A stretch of DNA of 16,446 nt from DATAMF01 sp964472565 (GTDB taxonomy: Bacteria > Chloroflexota > Anaerolineae > Aggregatilineales > Aggregatilineaceae), in contig CAYYNB010000140.1 in the NCBI GenBank assembly GCA_964472565.1, forward strand, positions 1-16,446, given 5' to 3'. Shown here one piece after another: positions 1 through 6,315 of the stretch. Position 1 is the stretch's first letter. Every line of letters starts with the position of its first letter. Below the pieces are notes generated by a model. That model had not been told where the DNA came from. It saw only the letters and a list, made by a program, of their open reading frames with translations, and did no database searches. The translations under genes were made by a program, and so were the position numbers.

Positions 1-137
1 CCCGACTCGATGCCCTTGGGCAGCTTGCGAAACGGCAGGTTGTCCTCCGCAGCAACGGGCGCGGCAGGCCGGAGTCTCTTATGAATAAACTTGAGCCTGC
101 CAGGTCTTCCTTATATCATGCCAGATCGAGGTTATAA
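1..137. other. Left-edge stretch, no gene assigned
   Basis: No gene can be supported here. One + strand frame is open from position 3 to a TAA at 135-137 and could be the last 44 codons of a gene that starts outside the window, but I do not recognise the peptide. A minus-strand frame is also open from about 110 down to the edge, but it has no ATG, GTG or TTG start inside the window. I see no terminator hairpin. The two readings cannot be separated without more upstream sequence. Confidence 0.25.
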
Positions 138-138
138 T
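133..138 (+). promoter_or_regulatory. Possible -10 box upstream of the peptidase gene
   Basis: The hexamer TATAAT is a perfect sigma-70 -10 match, but no good -35 lies 16-18 bases upstream. It ends only 18 bases before the ATG at 157, so transcription would begin almost at the AGGAGG ribosome site (146-151). The leader would be extremely short. It may be real, or it may be chance in an AT-rich patch. Confidence 0.35.
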
Positions 139-156
139 TTGTTCCAGGAGGATGCC

Positions 157-1413
157 ATGAAACGACAACGGATTATGTTTGCTGTTCTGCTGGCTGTGGT
201 CAGCCTGATCGCGCTGAATCTGCGATCTGTACCCGCAGTTGGCGCGGAAGGACTGCCATCGCAGCTCCGGCAGGATGTAGCGTGGACGGTGGAGGAGGCG
301 GCCTTTGTCAGTAATTATCCCACCGGATTCAGTTTCACGATCAAAGTGTCCAGTAGCGGCGGCGAGGTGACACGGGCGCGGGCGATCTGGTACTCACCGA
401 ATCTGCGCGCCAGCCAAACCCGCGCGATTGAGGCGGAGGAAGCGGTGTATGATGCGGCTGCCGGGGTGTGGACGGCGACCTGGGAAGCGGACACCCTGAA
501 TATGGTCCCGCCCTGGGTGGAAGTGATGTATCACTGGGAACTGCGCGATGCGGCGGATAACCGGTATGAGACGGAACCGGCTATTGCCGAATATGCCGAC
601 CCTACCCACGCATGGACGCGCAGCGAATCGGACGGCGCGATTGTGTTTACTTTGGGCCTGCCGGGCGAGGTGGAAGAAGTCGTGCTCAGCGCCATCGAAG
701 AACGGCTGCCCCAGTATTATGAGGTCTGGGGTGGGGGGCTGCCGCGCAAGCCGCGTATCATCCTGTTTGGTGATTATGAGCTGTGGATGGAATGGCGCAC
801 CGTACCGGAATACAGCGATACGTCGCGGATCGTCGGCCAGACGTTTGATACCTGGAACGCGATTGTGCAGGTGTTGTATGGTGAAAACCTGGAGCAGGCT
901 ATCGACGAACTGGCTTACAGCACGGTAGTCCACGAGATGGAGCACCTGTATCAGGCGGAGTATGTCGCGGCGACTCGCGATATTTATGATGTGCCGACGT
1001 GGTTTCCGGAAGGGGATGCGACATTTTTCGAACTGCACCAGTCGTATGATTATTTAGGGCGGGTGCAGCAGATGGCGCGGAACGGGGAACTGCCGCCGCT
1101 GCTGGTGGGCGTGGCGGATGCGCCGCGCACCGATGGCGACACGGCGCGTGATGGCTACGACATTGGCTATTCCTTTTTCGTGTGGATGCAGGAACAGGCG
1201 GGCGATCTGAGCTGGCACCGTGAGGCGATGCAACTGCTGGCGGAGGATGTGCCGTTTTTTGAGATGCTGGAACAGGTCACGGGCATGAGTCAGGCCGAGA
1301 TTGAGCAGAACTGGCGGGTCTGGTTGGGGGCGTCGCCGATGGCTCCCACGCTCATTCCCACCTGGACACCCTATCTCCCGGTGATTGCCACCCAGGCCCC
1401 GATGCACAAGTAG
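157..1413 (+). CDS. Secreted peptidase-MA-like zinc metallopeptidase (gluzincin type)
   Basis: A probable secreted zinc metallopeptidase of 418 residues, substrate unknown. The start at 157 is chosen because a perfect AGGAGG lies at 146-151 and the protein then opens with a signal peptide: MKRQR, a hydrophobic core at residues 7-22, and an AVGA-like cleavage region near 27-31. A longer frame from TTG 91 would bury that signal. Residues 40-150 look beta-rich. The catalytic motif HEMEH (HExxH) is at residues 259-263, with Glu260 as the general base. WFPEG follows at 282-286, and Glu285 fits the third zinc ligand seen in peptidase-MA-like and other gluzincins. The last 25 residues are Pro/Thr rich, resembling the wall or linker tails of Chloroflexota secreted proteins. 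No Cys residues are present. The gene stands alone, with a strong terminator just downstream. The family call is from motifs, and physiological function is not known. Confidence 0.82.
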   Translation: MKRQRIMFAVLLAVVSLIALNLRSVPAVGAEGLPSQLRQDVAWTVEEAAFVSNYPTGFSFTIKVSSSGGEVTRARAIWYSPNLRASQTRAIEAEEAVYDAAAGVWTATWEADTLNMVPPWVEVMYHWELRDAADNRYETEPAIAEYADPTHAWTRSESDGAIVFTLGLPGEVEEVVLSAIEERLPQYYEVWGGGLPRKPRIILFGDYELWMEWRTVPEYSDTSRIVGQTFDTWNAIVQVLYGENLEQAIDELAYSTVVHEMEHLYQAEYVAATRDIYDVPTWFPEGDATFFELHQSYDYLGRVQQMARNGELPPLLVGVADAPRTDGDTARDGYDIGYSFFVWMQEQAGDLSWHREAMQLLAEDVPFFEMLEQVTGMSQAEIEQNWRVWLGASPMAPTLIPTWTPYLPVIATQAPMHK

Positions 1414-1445
1414 CCGCGCTCAGCGTTCGACCTTTTGAGACTGTG

Positions 1446-1482
1446 AAAAAGTTTCCTCAGCGCAATGGAGGAAACTTTTTTT
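1446..1482 (+). terminator. Intrinsic terminator after the peptidase gene
   Basis: A perfect 13-bp stem pairs 1446-1458 (AAAAAGTTTCCTC) with 1468-1480, closing a 9-base loop, and seven T residues run from 1476 to 1482. The A-tract on the 5' side would also give a U-tract on the opposite strand, so it may act in both directions. It begins 32 bases after the peptidase stop codon. Confidence 0.9.
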
Positions 1483-1493
1483 AACGGGCTGCG

Positions 1494-1499
1494 TATAAT
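1494..1499 (+). promoter_or_regulatory. Possible -10 box after the terminator
   Basis: A TATAAT hexamer sits immediately downstream of the terminator, with no convincing -35 because the right spacing falls inside the terminator stem. It could give a second, more distal promoter for the MFS gene with a leader of over 110 bases containing the inverted repeats at 1517-1550. Confidence 0.3.
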
Positions 1500-1516
1500 T
1501 GATTGCCGGTATGAAT

Positions 1517-1550
1517 GAAATTAAACCGTCATATTAAAAATTTTAATTTC
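1517..1550. repeat. AT-rich inverted repeats, operator candidate
   Basis: There are two overlapping palindromes. The outer arms GAAATTAAA (1517-1525) and TTTAATTTC (1542-1550) pair perfectly over 9 bp with a 16-base spacer. Inside, ATTAAAA (1533-1539) and TTTTAAT (1541-1547) form a 7-bp palindrome around one central A. The right edge is only 4 bases upstream of the putative -35 of the MFS gene. That is a typical place for a regulator site, but no regulator gene is adjacent. Confidence 0.45.
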
Positions 1551-1554
1551 CATG

Positions 1555-1583
1555 TTGACTTTTTCAATGAATCCCAGTATCTT
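1555..1583 (+). promoter_or_regulatory. Sigma-70-type promoter of the MFS gene
   Basis: TTGACT at 1555-1560 and TATCTT at 1578-1583 are separated by exactly 17 bases, close to the TTGACA/TATAAT consensus. The -10 ends 41 bases before the ATG at 1625, a spacing shared with several other promoters in this window. Confidence 0.6.
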
Positions 1584-1624
1584 GTTTGAAGCACGGTTTA
1601 AAAAGATTAAAAACGGAGGCAAAC

Positions 1625-2953
1625 ATGCAGACGCAAACGTCCAAATGGTTTGAACAGCACAACTGGAAACTGCTGTTTTCCGTGTTGTGGACTGGACAGG
1701 CCTTTTCGCTGCTGGGGAGTAATCTGGTTTCATTCGCGCTGATCTGGTGGGTGACGGTTGAAACGGATTCGGCTACCGTTTTGGCGTTAACGACTTTTGT
1801 TGCCCTGATCCCCGCCGTTTTTTTGGGACCGATTGCCGGGACGCTGGTAGACCGCTGGAACCGCCGCTGGGTGATGATCATGGCGGACAGCCTGGTCGCG
1901 CTGGCAACGGTGGTCCTGGTGATTTTGTTCGCGGTTGATGCGGCTGAAGTGTGGCATGTTTTCGTGATTCTGTTCATCCGCTCGCTGGGCGGGTCGTTCC
2001 ACTGGCCCGCGATGCAAGCCTCCACCTCGCTGATGGTGCCGTCGGAGCATCTCTCACGGGTGGCGGGGTTGAACCAGATGCTGCAAGGGGCGATGAATGT
2101 CGTTGCGCCGCCGCTGGGCGCGCTGCTGCTCGAAGTGCTGCCCATGCAGGGCGTGCTGGCGATTGATACCGTGACGGCGGGAATTGCCGTATCCATTTTG
2201 TTGTTTGTCGTGACTATCCCCCAGCCAGAACGTGATGCCGTGACGGACGATCAGCCGCAGAAAACCTCGGTGCTGCAAGAGTTCCGCGAAGGGCTGCGCT
2301 ATGTGGCGGGCTGGCCGGCGCTGCTGATCATTCTGGGAATGGCGACGATGATCAACTTTCTGTTTAACCCGGCGTTTTCACTTATGCCGCTGCTGATCAA
2401 AAATTATTTTGACGGCGGGGCAAAGGAACTGGGGTGGATGAATGCCGCCTGGGGGATCGGTGTGGGCGCGGACTGTCTGGCCCTCGCTGCGAGTCGGGGT
2501 TGCCACCGCAAACTCGCCACCTCGATGGTCGGCCTGATCGGGATGGGAACGGCGGTGGCGGTGTTGGGTGTCACGCCTGCTTCTGCCTTGCTCCTTGCGT
2601 TGGGCGCGATGCTGGTGGCCGGATTTATGAATCCGATCACGAATGGTCCGCTGTTCGCAGTGGTGCAGGCGGTGGTCAAACCCGATATGCAGGGGCGCGT
2701 TTTTACGCTGATTACCGCGTCGGCCACAGGAACATCCCTGATCAGTTTGCTGATCGCCGGGCCGGTGGCCGATGTGTTGGGGATTCAGTTCTGGTATATC
2801 GCGGCGGGGGCTTTCTGCGCGGTTATGGGCGTAACCGGCTTTATGATCCCGGCGCTGATGCATATGGAAGAACAGGGCGCACAGGCTCCGGCTGAAGCCG
2901 TGGATGCGCTGCCGTTGGGCGCGCTCGCGGCGGATGCGGCGCTGGATCGTTAA
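1625..2953 (+). CDS. Major facilitator superfamily exporter, drug-efflux (DHA3/MefA-like) type
   Basis: A 442-residue inner-membrane transporter, probably a proton-driven exporter of small molecules. The ATG at 1625 is preferred over the upstream TTG at 1586 because GGAGG (1615-1619) sits 5 bases before it. The protein shows about 12 hydrophobic segments in two halves. Residues 72-84 carry MFS motif A (GTLVDRWNRRWVM). The second half has GFMNPITNGPLF followed by MQGRVFTLI, a signature I associate with the DHA3/macrolide-efflux branch (MFS_3-like). The start of the second half (about residues 285-299) has Cys, Ser and Arg where relatives usually have a Gly-rich stretch. The reading frame is intact, so I treat this as divergence. 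The gene is monocistronic, with a promoter and possible operator upstream and a terminator downstream. Substrate cannot be read from sequence. Confidence 0.9.
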   Translation: MQTQTSKWFEQHNWKLLFSVLWTGQAFSLLGSNLVSFALIWWVTVETDSATVLALTTFVALIPAVFLGPIAGTLVDRWNRRWVMIMADSLVALATVVLVILFAVDAAEVWHVFVILFIRSLGGSFHWPAMQASTSLMVPSEHLSRVAGLNQMLQGAMNVVAPPLGALLLEVLPMQGVLAIDTVTAGIAVSILLFVVTIPQPERDAVTDDQPQKTSVLQEFREGLRYVAGWPALLIILGMATMINFLFNPAFSLMPLLIKNYFDGGAKELGWMNAAWGIGVGADCLALAASRGCHRKLATSMVGLIGMGTAVAVLGVTPASALLLALGAMLVAGFMNPITNGPLFAVVQAVVKPDMQGRVFTLITASATGTSLISLLIAGPVADVLGIQFWYIAAGAFCAVMGVTGFMIPALMHMEEQGAQAPAEAVDALPLGALAADAALDR

Positions 2954-2980
2954 GCTACCCCATTCACCATCGAATTCGAC

Positions 2981-3013
2981 AGGAGGCGTACCGGGCTACG
3001 CCTCTTTTGTTTT
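2981..3013 (+). terminator. Intrinsic terminator after the MFS gene
   Basis: GAGGCGTA (2983-2990) pairs with TACGCCTC (2997-3004) around the loop CCGGGC. The stem can extend by a G-T and an A-T pair to 2981/3006. The T-rich run TTTTGTTTT follows at 3005-3013. It lies 27 bases after the MFS stop codon. Confidence 0.88.
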
Positions 3014-3032
3014 GCGCCGGGGACCAGCGCGG

Positions 3033-3038
3033 TATAAT
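3033..3038 (+). promoter_or_regulatory. -10 box of the VOC gene
   Basis: A perfect TATAAT lies 37 bases before the ATG at 3076. The only upstream partner at 17-base spacing is TTTTGC (3010-3015), a weak -35 that overlaps the tail of the terminator. Confidence 0.55.
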
Positions 3039-3075
3039 TTCGGAAAAAAATAGTATTCATTGAAGAGAGGGTACG

Positions 3076-3495
3076 ATGCAGCAGATTATCGCTGAACTCA
3101 CCGTTCGAGATATGGCAACTTCTATAGCATGGTACAAGGCGCTGGGGTTTAGCGGCGAGATGGAAGGCTTCCAGGACGAACAAGGCTTTCAGTGGGGCAG
3201 TATGGGGCGGGAGGGGCGCTCCGTGTGGCTTCTGCGCCAGGATATATCGCGACATGATGGCGATGGTACGCCGAGCATCACATTTTATTTACAGGTCGAA
3301 AATGTTGATCGGGTTCATACCCAGCTTATTTCGTATGGAATCAAAGCGGATACCCCGCCGCAGAATCAGTGGTACGGGCTGCGCGATTTTATTGTGCATG
3401 ATCCCGATGGTTTTTGCTGGGCGATCAACCAATCGATCTCACCCGACGAGTGCCCACCGCATCCTAAGCTGGGGCGGCGGGTGCGCTTGCTGTAA
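3076..3495 (+). CDS. VOC superfamily (glyoxalase/bleomycin-resistance-like) protein
   Basis: A small cytoplasmic protein of 139 residues, the normal size for a single-chain VOC protein with two beta-alpha-beta-beta-beta modules. The first module begins with AELTVRDMATSIAWYKALGF, the usual 'V-D...S..WY...LGF' pattern. The second carries FYLQVENVDRVHTQL, and the end motif is VHDPDGFCWAINQ. The family's metal ligands are usually a His or Glu in the first strand and a Glu after the DPDG turn. Neither is evident here (AELTV and CWAINQ), so a metal enzyme of the glyoxalase I type is doubtful. A binding or resistance protein is equally possible. GAGAGG at about 3064-3069 serves as the ribosome site. 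The gap to the next gene is 50 bases without a terminator, so the two may share a transcript. Confidence 0.82.
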   Translation: MQQIIAELTVRDMATSIAWYKALGFSGEMEGFQDEQGFQWGSMGREGRSVWLLRQDISRHDGDGTPSITFYLQVENVDRVHTQLISYGIKADTPPQNQWYGLRDFIVHDPDGFCWAINQSISPDECPPHPKLGRRVRLL

Positions 3496-3545
3496 CTTTT
3501 ATTTAGGATCACAGACGAGAAATTCGCATTTTCCCCGGAGGAAAC

Positions 3546-4964
3546 ATGGCAGACGTACCGGTTCAAATTTTTCGCAAGTATGACATTCGCGGCACGGCAG
3601 TTGGCGAAGACGCCCAACTGACCCCGTATGTGGCGCGCCTTGTGGGGCAGGCCTATGGCACCTATGTGCAGCGTGAATTAGGGCTGACCCAGGTTTTCGT
3701 GGGCGGCGATAACCGCCTGAGCACCCCGGCGTTGAAGGATGCCATTATCGAAGGCGTGGTGTCAACTGGGCTGCGGGTGACGGATATTGGCCCGGTGATG
3801 ACGCCGACCACTTATTATGCATCGGCGGCGCATGACAAAGCGGGCGGGATCATGATCACGGGCAGCCACCTGACCACCATGTATAACGGGATCAAGATGG
3901 CGTATGGGCGGCTGGCACTGGCGGACGAGCAGATTCAGGCGCTGCTGGGCTTGATCCAGAAGCGTGATTTTATCCAGGGGCAGGGTGTGGTGGCTCAGGA
4001 TTATGACATGATCCATAAGCACATGGCGGCGATCAGGAGCAAGGTCCACCTGGGATCGCGCCAGCTCAAGGTCGTGGTCGATGCCGGGAACGGGCTGAGC
4101 GGCAGTTATGTCCCCCCGATCATGGAAGCGCTCGGTGTCGAGGTGATCTGCCTGTTCTGCGAACCGGACGGCACGTTCCCCAACCATCTGCCGAATCCTG
4201 AAGACCCTGAACTCACCAAAGACCTTGAAGCGGCAGTGGTCAAACACGGCGCGGATTTTGGGATCGCGTTCGATGGTGATGCGGATCGCTGCGGGCTGAT
4301 CGATGAACACGGGCATCATGTGGCGGCGGATCGCTTCCTGGCGCTGCTGGCGCGCGATCTGCTGACGCGGCTGCCCGGTTCGACGGTGATTTTCGACGTA
4401 AAAACCAGCCAGGTGCTGCCGGATATTATTCGGGCCAGCGGCGGCCAACCGTTCATGTGGAAGTCCGGCCACAGCCTGATGAAGGCGAAAATGGCCGAGC
4501 TGGGCGCGCCGATTGGCGGCGAGGTGAGCGGGCATATCTTCATCGGTGAGGATTATTACGGCTTTGATGATGCGCCGCTGGTGTCGTTGAAGGCGCTCGA
4601 AATTTTCAGCAAGACGGATAAGAGCCTGTCGCAGGCGCTGGGCGAACTGCCGACAATGCCCGCCACGCCCGAAATCATCATGTCGGCCCCGGATGATATT
4701 AAATTTAAAATTATCGACGCCGTGCGGGATCGTCTTCAGGATAAATATGAAGTCGTGACGGTGGACGGCGCACGCGCGATTTTTGAGGATGGCTGGGGCT
4801 TGGTCCGCGCGAGCAATACCCAGCCCGCGATCACGATGCGTTTTGAGGCCCGCACCCGTCCGCAGTTGGTGGAGTATATGACGCGCTTCAGCGGCCTGCT
4901 GGACGAGTATCCACAGGTGGATCGCGGCCCGCTGCTCAAGCAGATGGATGAGTTCGGCTCCTAA
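3546..4964 (+). CDS. Phosphomannomutase/phosphoglucomutase (alpha-D-phosphohexomutase family)
   Basis: A 472-residue enzyme that interconverts hexose 1- and 6-phosphates through a phosphoserine, supplying sugar nucleotides for polysaccharide and glycan synthesis. All four family motifs are present. The phosphoserine loop is TGSHLTTMYNG at 105-115 (Ser107). The Mg2+ loop DGDADR is at 243-248. The sugar-specificity loop GGEVSGH is at 324-330. The phosphate-binding loop RASNTQP is at 421-427, with Arg432 following. Length and motif spacing match the AlgC/ManB type. The serine loop is unusual: most relatives read T(A/G)SHNP, whereas here Leu109-Thr110 replace Asn-Pro. GGAGG at 3537-3541 lies 4 bases before the ATG. 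Substrate preference (mannose or glucose) cannot be decided from sequence. Confidence 0.93.
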   Translation: MADVPVQIFRKYDIRGTAVGEDAQLTPYVARLVGQAYGTYVQRELGLTQVFVGGDNRLSTPALKDAIIEGVVSTGLRVTDIGPVMTPTTYYASAAHDKAGGIMITGSHLTTMYNGIKMAYGRLALADEQIQALLGLIQKRDFIQGQGVVAQDYDMIHKHMAAIRSKVHLGSRQLKVVVDAGNGLSGSYVPPIMEALGVEVICLFCEPDGTFPNHLPNPEDPELTKDLEAAVVKHGADFGIAFDGDADRCGLIDEHGHHVAADRFLALLARDLLTRLPGSTVIFDVKTSQVLPDIIRASGGQPFMWKSGHSLMKAKMAELGAPIGGEVSGHIFIGEDYYGFDDAPLVSLKALEIFSKTDKSLSQALGELPTMPATPEIIMSAPDDIKFKIIDAVRDRLQDKYEVVTVDGARAIFEDGWGLVRASNTQPAITMRFEARTRPQLVEYMTRFSGLLDEYPQVDRGPLLKQMDEFGS

Positions 4965-4980
4965 GCTCGATTTTGAGGGG

Positions 4981-5006
4981 AGGGGCAGTGCCTGCATTGC
5001 CCCTTT
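4981..5006 (+). terminator. Probable weak terminator after the phosphohexomutase gene
   Basis: AGGGGCAGT (4981-4989) pairs with ATTGCCCCT (4996-5004), including one G-T pair, giving a GC-rich stem 17 bases after the stop codon. Only three T residues follow, so termination may be incomplete. Confidence 0.6.
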
Positions 5007-5048
5007 CCAACCCGGCTTGCTGCGCTCTTACAATAAAGCTGCCCTACA

Positions 5049-5068
5049 GAATGTGCTTGAATGTGCTT
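5049..5068. repeat. Perfect tandem 10-bp repeat upstream of mreB
   Basis: GAATGTGCTT occurs twice head to tail at 5049-5058 and 5059-5068. The copies are one helical turn apart and end 45 bases upstream of the mreB -10 box. The arrangement suits a direct-repeat binding site for an activator or a response regulator, but chance duplication is possible. Confidence 0.5.
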
Positions 5069-5110
5069 AGATGAGAAGTTAATGAATTCACCCATAGTCT
5101 TAACGGGACG

Positions 5111-5119
5111 TGGTATAAT
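5111..5119 (+). promoter_or_regulatory. Extended -10 promoter of mreB
   Basis: TGGTATAAT is a perfect extended -10 (TGn followed by TATAAT at 5114-5119). No -35 is recognisable, which is typical for extended -10 promoters. It ends 38 bases before the TTG start of mreB and probably drives at least mreB, perhaps the whole cluster. Confidence 0.68.
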
Positions 5120-5157
5120 GCCGCTCACAGCGCGATCACGGGGAGAGGACACAACAA

Positions 5158-6222
5158 TTGGTTAGCCCACTCGATTGGCTCTTGGGCCTATTTTCGCTGG
5201 ACATTGGAATTGATCTCGGTACGGCCAACACACTGGTCAGTGTGCGCGGCAAAGGTATTGTGATCAATGAGCCGTCTTATGTCGCCATTGAGCGTAAGAC
5301 GCGCCGCCCGATCAGCGTAGGGCGTGAGGCCAAAGAAATGTTTGGCAAGACTCCGACTACAAAATTTATGGTGGTGCGTCCCTTGCGTGATGGCGTCATT
5401 AGCGAGTTTGAAATCACCGAGGCGATGCTGGATTATTTTATCCGCAAGGCGCATGAACAAAGCTGGGTGCCGATTCCCCGCCCGCGTGTGGTGGTCGGCA
5501 TTCCGTCGGGTGTGACCGAAGTCGAAAAACGCGCGGTATATGATGCGACGATCAGCGCGGGCGCGCGCGAGGCGTATCTGATCGAAGAACCGGTGGCGGC
5601 GGCCATTGGCGCGGGTTTACCGATCCAGGAGACGCGCGGCAGTATGGTCGTGGACATCGGCGGCGGCACGACGGAGGTGGCGATCTTTTCGCTGGGCGGC
5701 ATTGTGATCAGTCGCTCGATCCGTGTGGCGGGCGATGAGATGGACGAAGATATTGTCCAGTATATGCGCTCCAAGTATAACCTGTTGATCGGAGAACGGA
5801 GTGCCGAAAGCGCGAAAATTGACATCGGCTCGGCGTACCCGCTGCCCGAAGAACGCACGATGATTCTGCGCGGGCGCAACCTGATCAGCGGTCTGCCCGA
5901 AGCGGTGGAAGTGTCGTCGATTGAACTGCGCGAGGCGCTGGCCCCCTCGGTCAGCATCGTCGTCGATACGATCCGGGATGCGCTGGACGAAACGCCGCCG
6001 GAACTGGTGGCCGACCTGATGGAATCGGGGATTTGTATGGCCGGGGGCGGCAGCCAGCTTAAGGGCCTGACGGAGCGCGTGGCCGATGAAGTGAATGTGC
6101 GCGTGTGGCTGGCCGAAGACCCGATGACGTGTGTCGCACGCGGCGCGGGGCGGATTCTGGAAGATTACGACAATCTGCGTTCGCTGTTGGCCGATCTGGC
6201 ACGCGGCTCCACCCAGCACTAA
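5158..6222 (+). CDS. mreB: Rod shape-determining protein MreB (actin homologue)
   Basis: A 354-residue bacterial actin that polymerises on ATP under the membrane and guides the RodA-PBP2 wall-synthesis complex. The actin-fold nucleotide motifs are all visible: phosphate 1 DIGIDLGTANTLV (15-27), connect 1 EEPVAAAIGAG (143-153), phosphate 2 VVDIGGGTTEV (164-174) and the adenosine motif MAGGGSQL (294-301). The N-terminal SPLDWLLGLFS (3-13) can form an amphipathic membrane-binding helix. The start is TTG at 5158, supported by GGGAGAGGA (5141-5149). No upstream start codon exists near the ribosome site, and the first internal Met (61) would remove the phosphate-1 loop. The gene has its own promoter and is followed by a separate mreC promoter. 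Confidence 0.97.
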   Translation: MVSPLDWLLGLFSLDIGIDLGTANTLVSVRGKGIVINEPSYVAIERKTRRPISVGREAKEMFGKTPTTKFMVVRPLRDGVISEFEITEAMLDYFIRKAHEQSWVPIPRPRVVVGIPSGVTEVEKRAVYDATISAGAREAYLIEEPVAAAIGAGLPIQETRGSMVVDIGGGTTEVAIFSLGGIVISRSIRVAGDEMDEDIVQYMRSKYNLLIGERSAESAKIDIGSAYPLPEERTMILRGRNLISGLPEAVEVSSIELREALAPSVSIVVDTIRDALDETPPELVADLMESGICMAGGGSQLKGLTERVADEVNVRVWLAEDPMTCVARGAGRILEDYDNLRSLLADLARGSTQH

Positions 6223-6226
6223 CGCT

Positions 6227-6255
6227 TTGGCAATTTAATCTCATAACGGTATTAT
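6227..6255 (+). promoter_or_regulatory. Sigma-70-type promoter of mreC
   Basis: TTGGCA at 6227-6232 and TATTAT at 6250-6255 are separated by exactly 17 bases. The -35 begins 5 bases after the mreB stop codon. This would let mreC, mreD and mrdA be transcribed independently of mreB. Confidence 0.65.
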
Positions 6256-6257
6256 CG

Positions 6258-6284
6258 CCCCGAATCAGTCCTTTTGGTTCGGGG
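6258..6284 (+). other. Hairpin in the mreC leader
   Basis: CCCCGAA (6258-6264) pairs perfectly with TTCGGGG (6278-6284), and an inner CC-TTTT-GG pairing (6270-6277) is possible. No T-tract follows, so it is not a normal terminator. It overlaps the expected start of transcription from the mreC promoter. In mreB read-through mRNA it would lie in the intergenic region, where it could act as a processing or stability element. Confidence 0.4.
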
Positions 6285-6315
6285 TATCTTGTTGAATATG
6301 TCAGGAGGAATCGTC

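Noticed and set aside
394..1038. Minus-strand open frame opposite the metallopeptidase gene
   Set aside because: It is a shadow of the HEMEH-containing gene, with shadow-type composition and no start signal.
2464..2510. Possible compensated frameshift in the MFS gene, where Cys/Ser/Arg residues replace an expected Gly-rich stretch
   Set aside because: The frame is open on both sides, and neither alternative frame gives a better match to the family over this stretch, so divergence is the simpler reading.
3762..4997. Long minus-strand open frame of 411 codons opposite the phosphohexomutase gene
   Set aside because: It lies antisense to a gene with all family motifs, its translation is full of His, Arg and Gln as expected of a GC-rich shadow frame, and no ribosome site or recognisable domain is seen.
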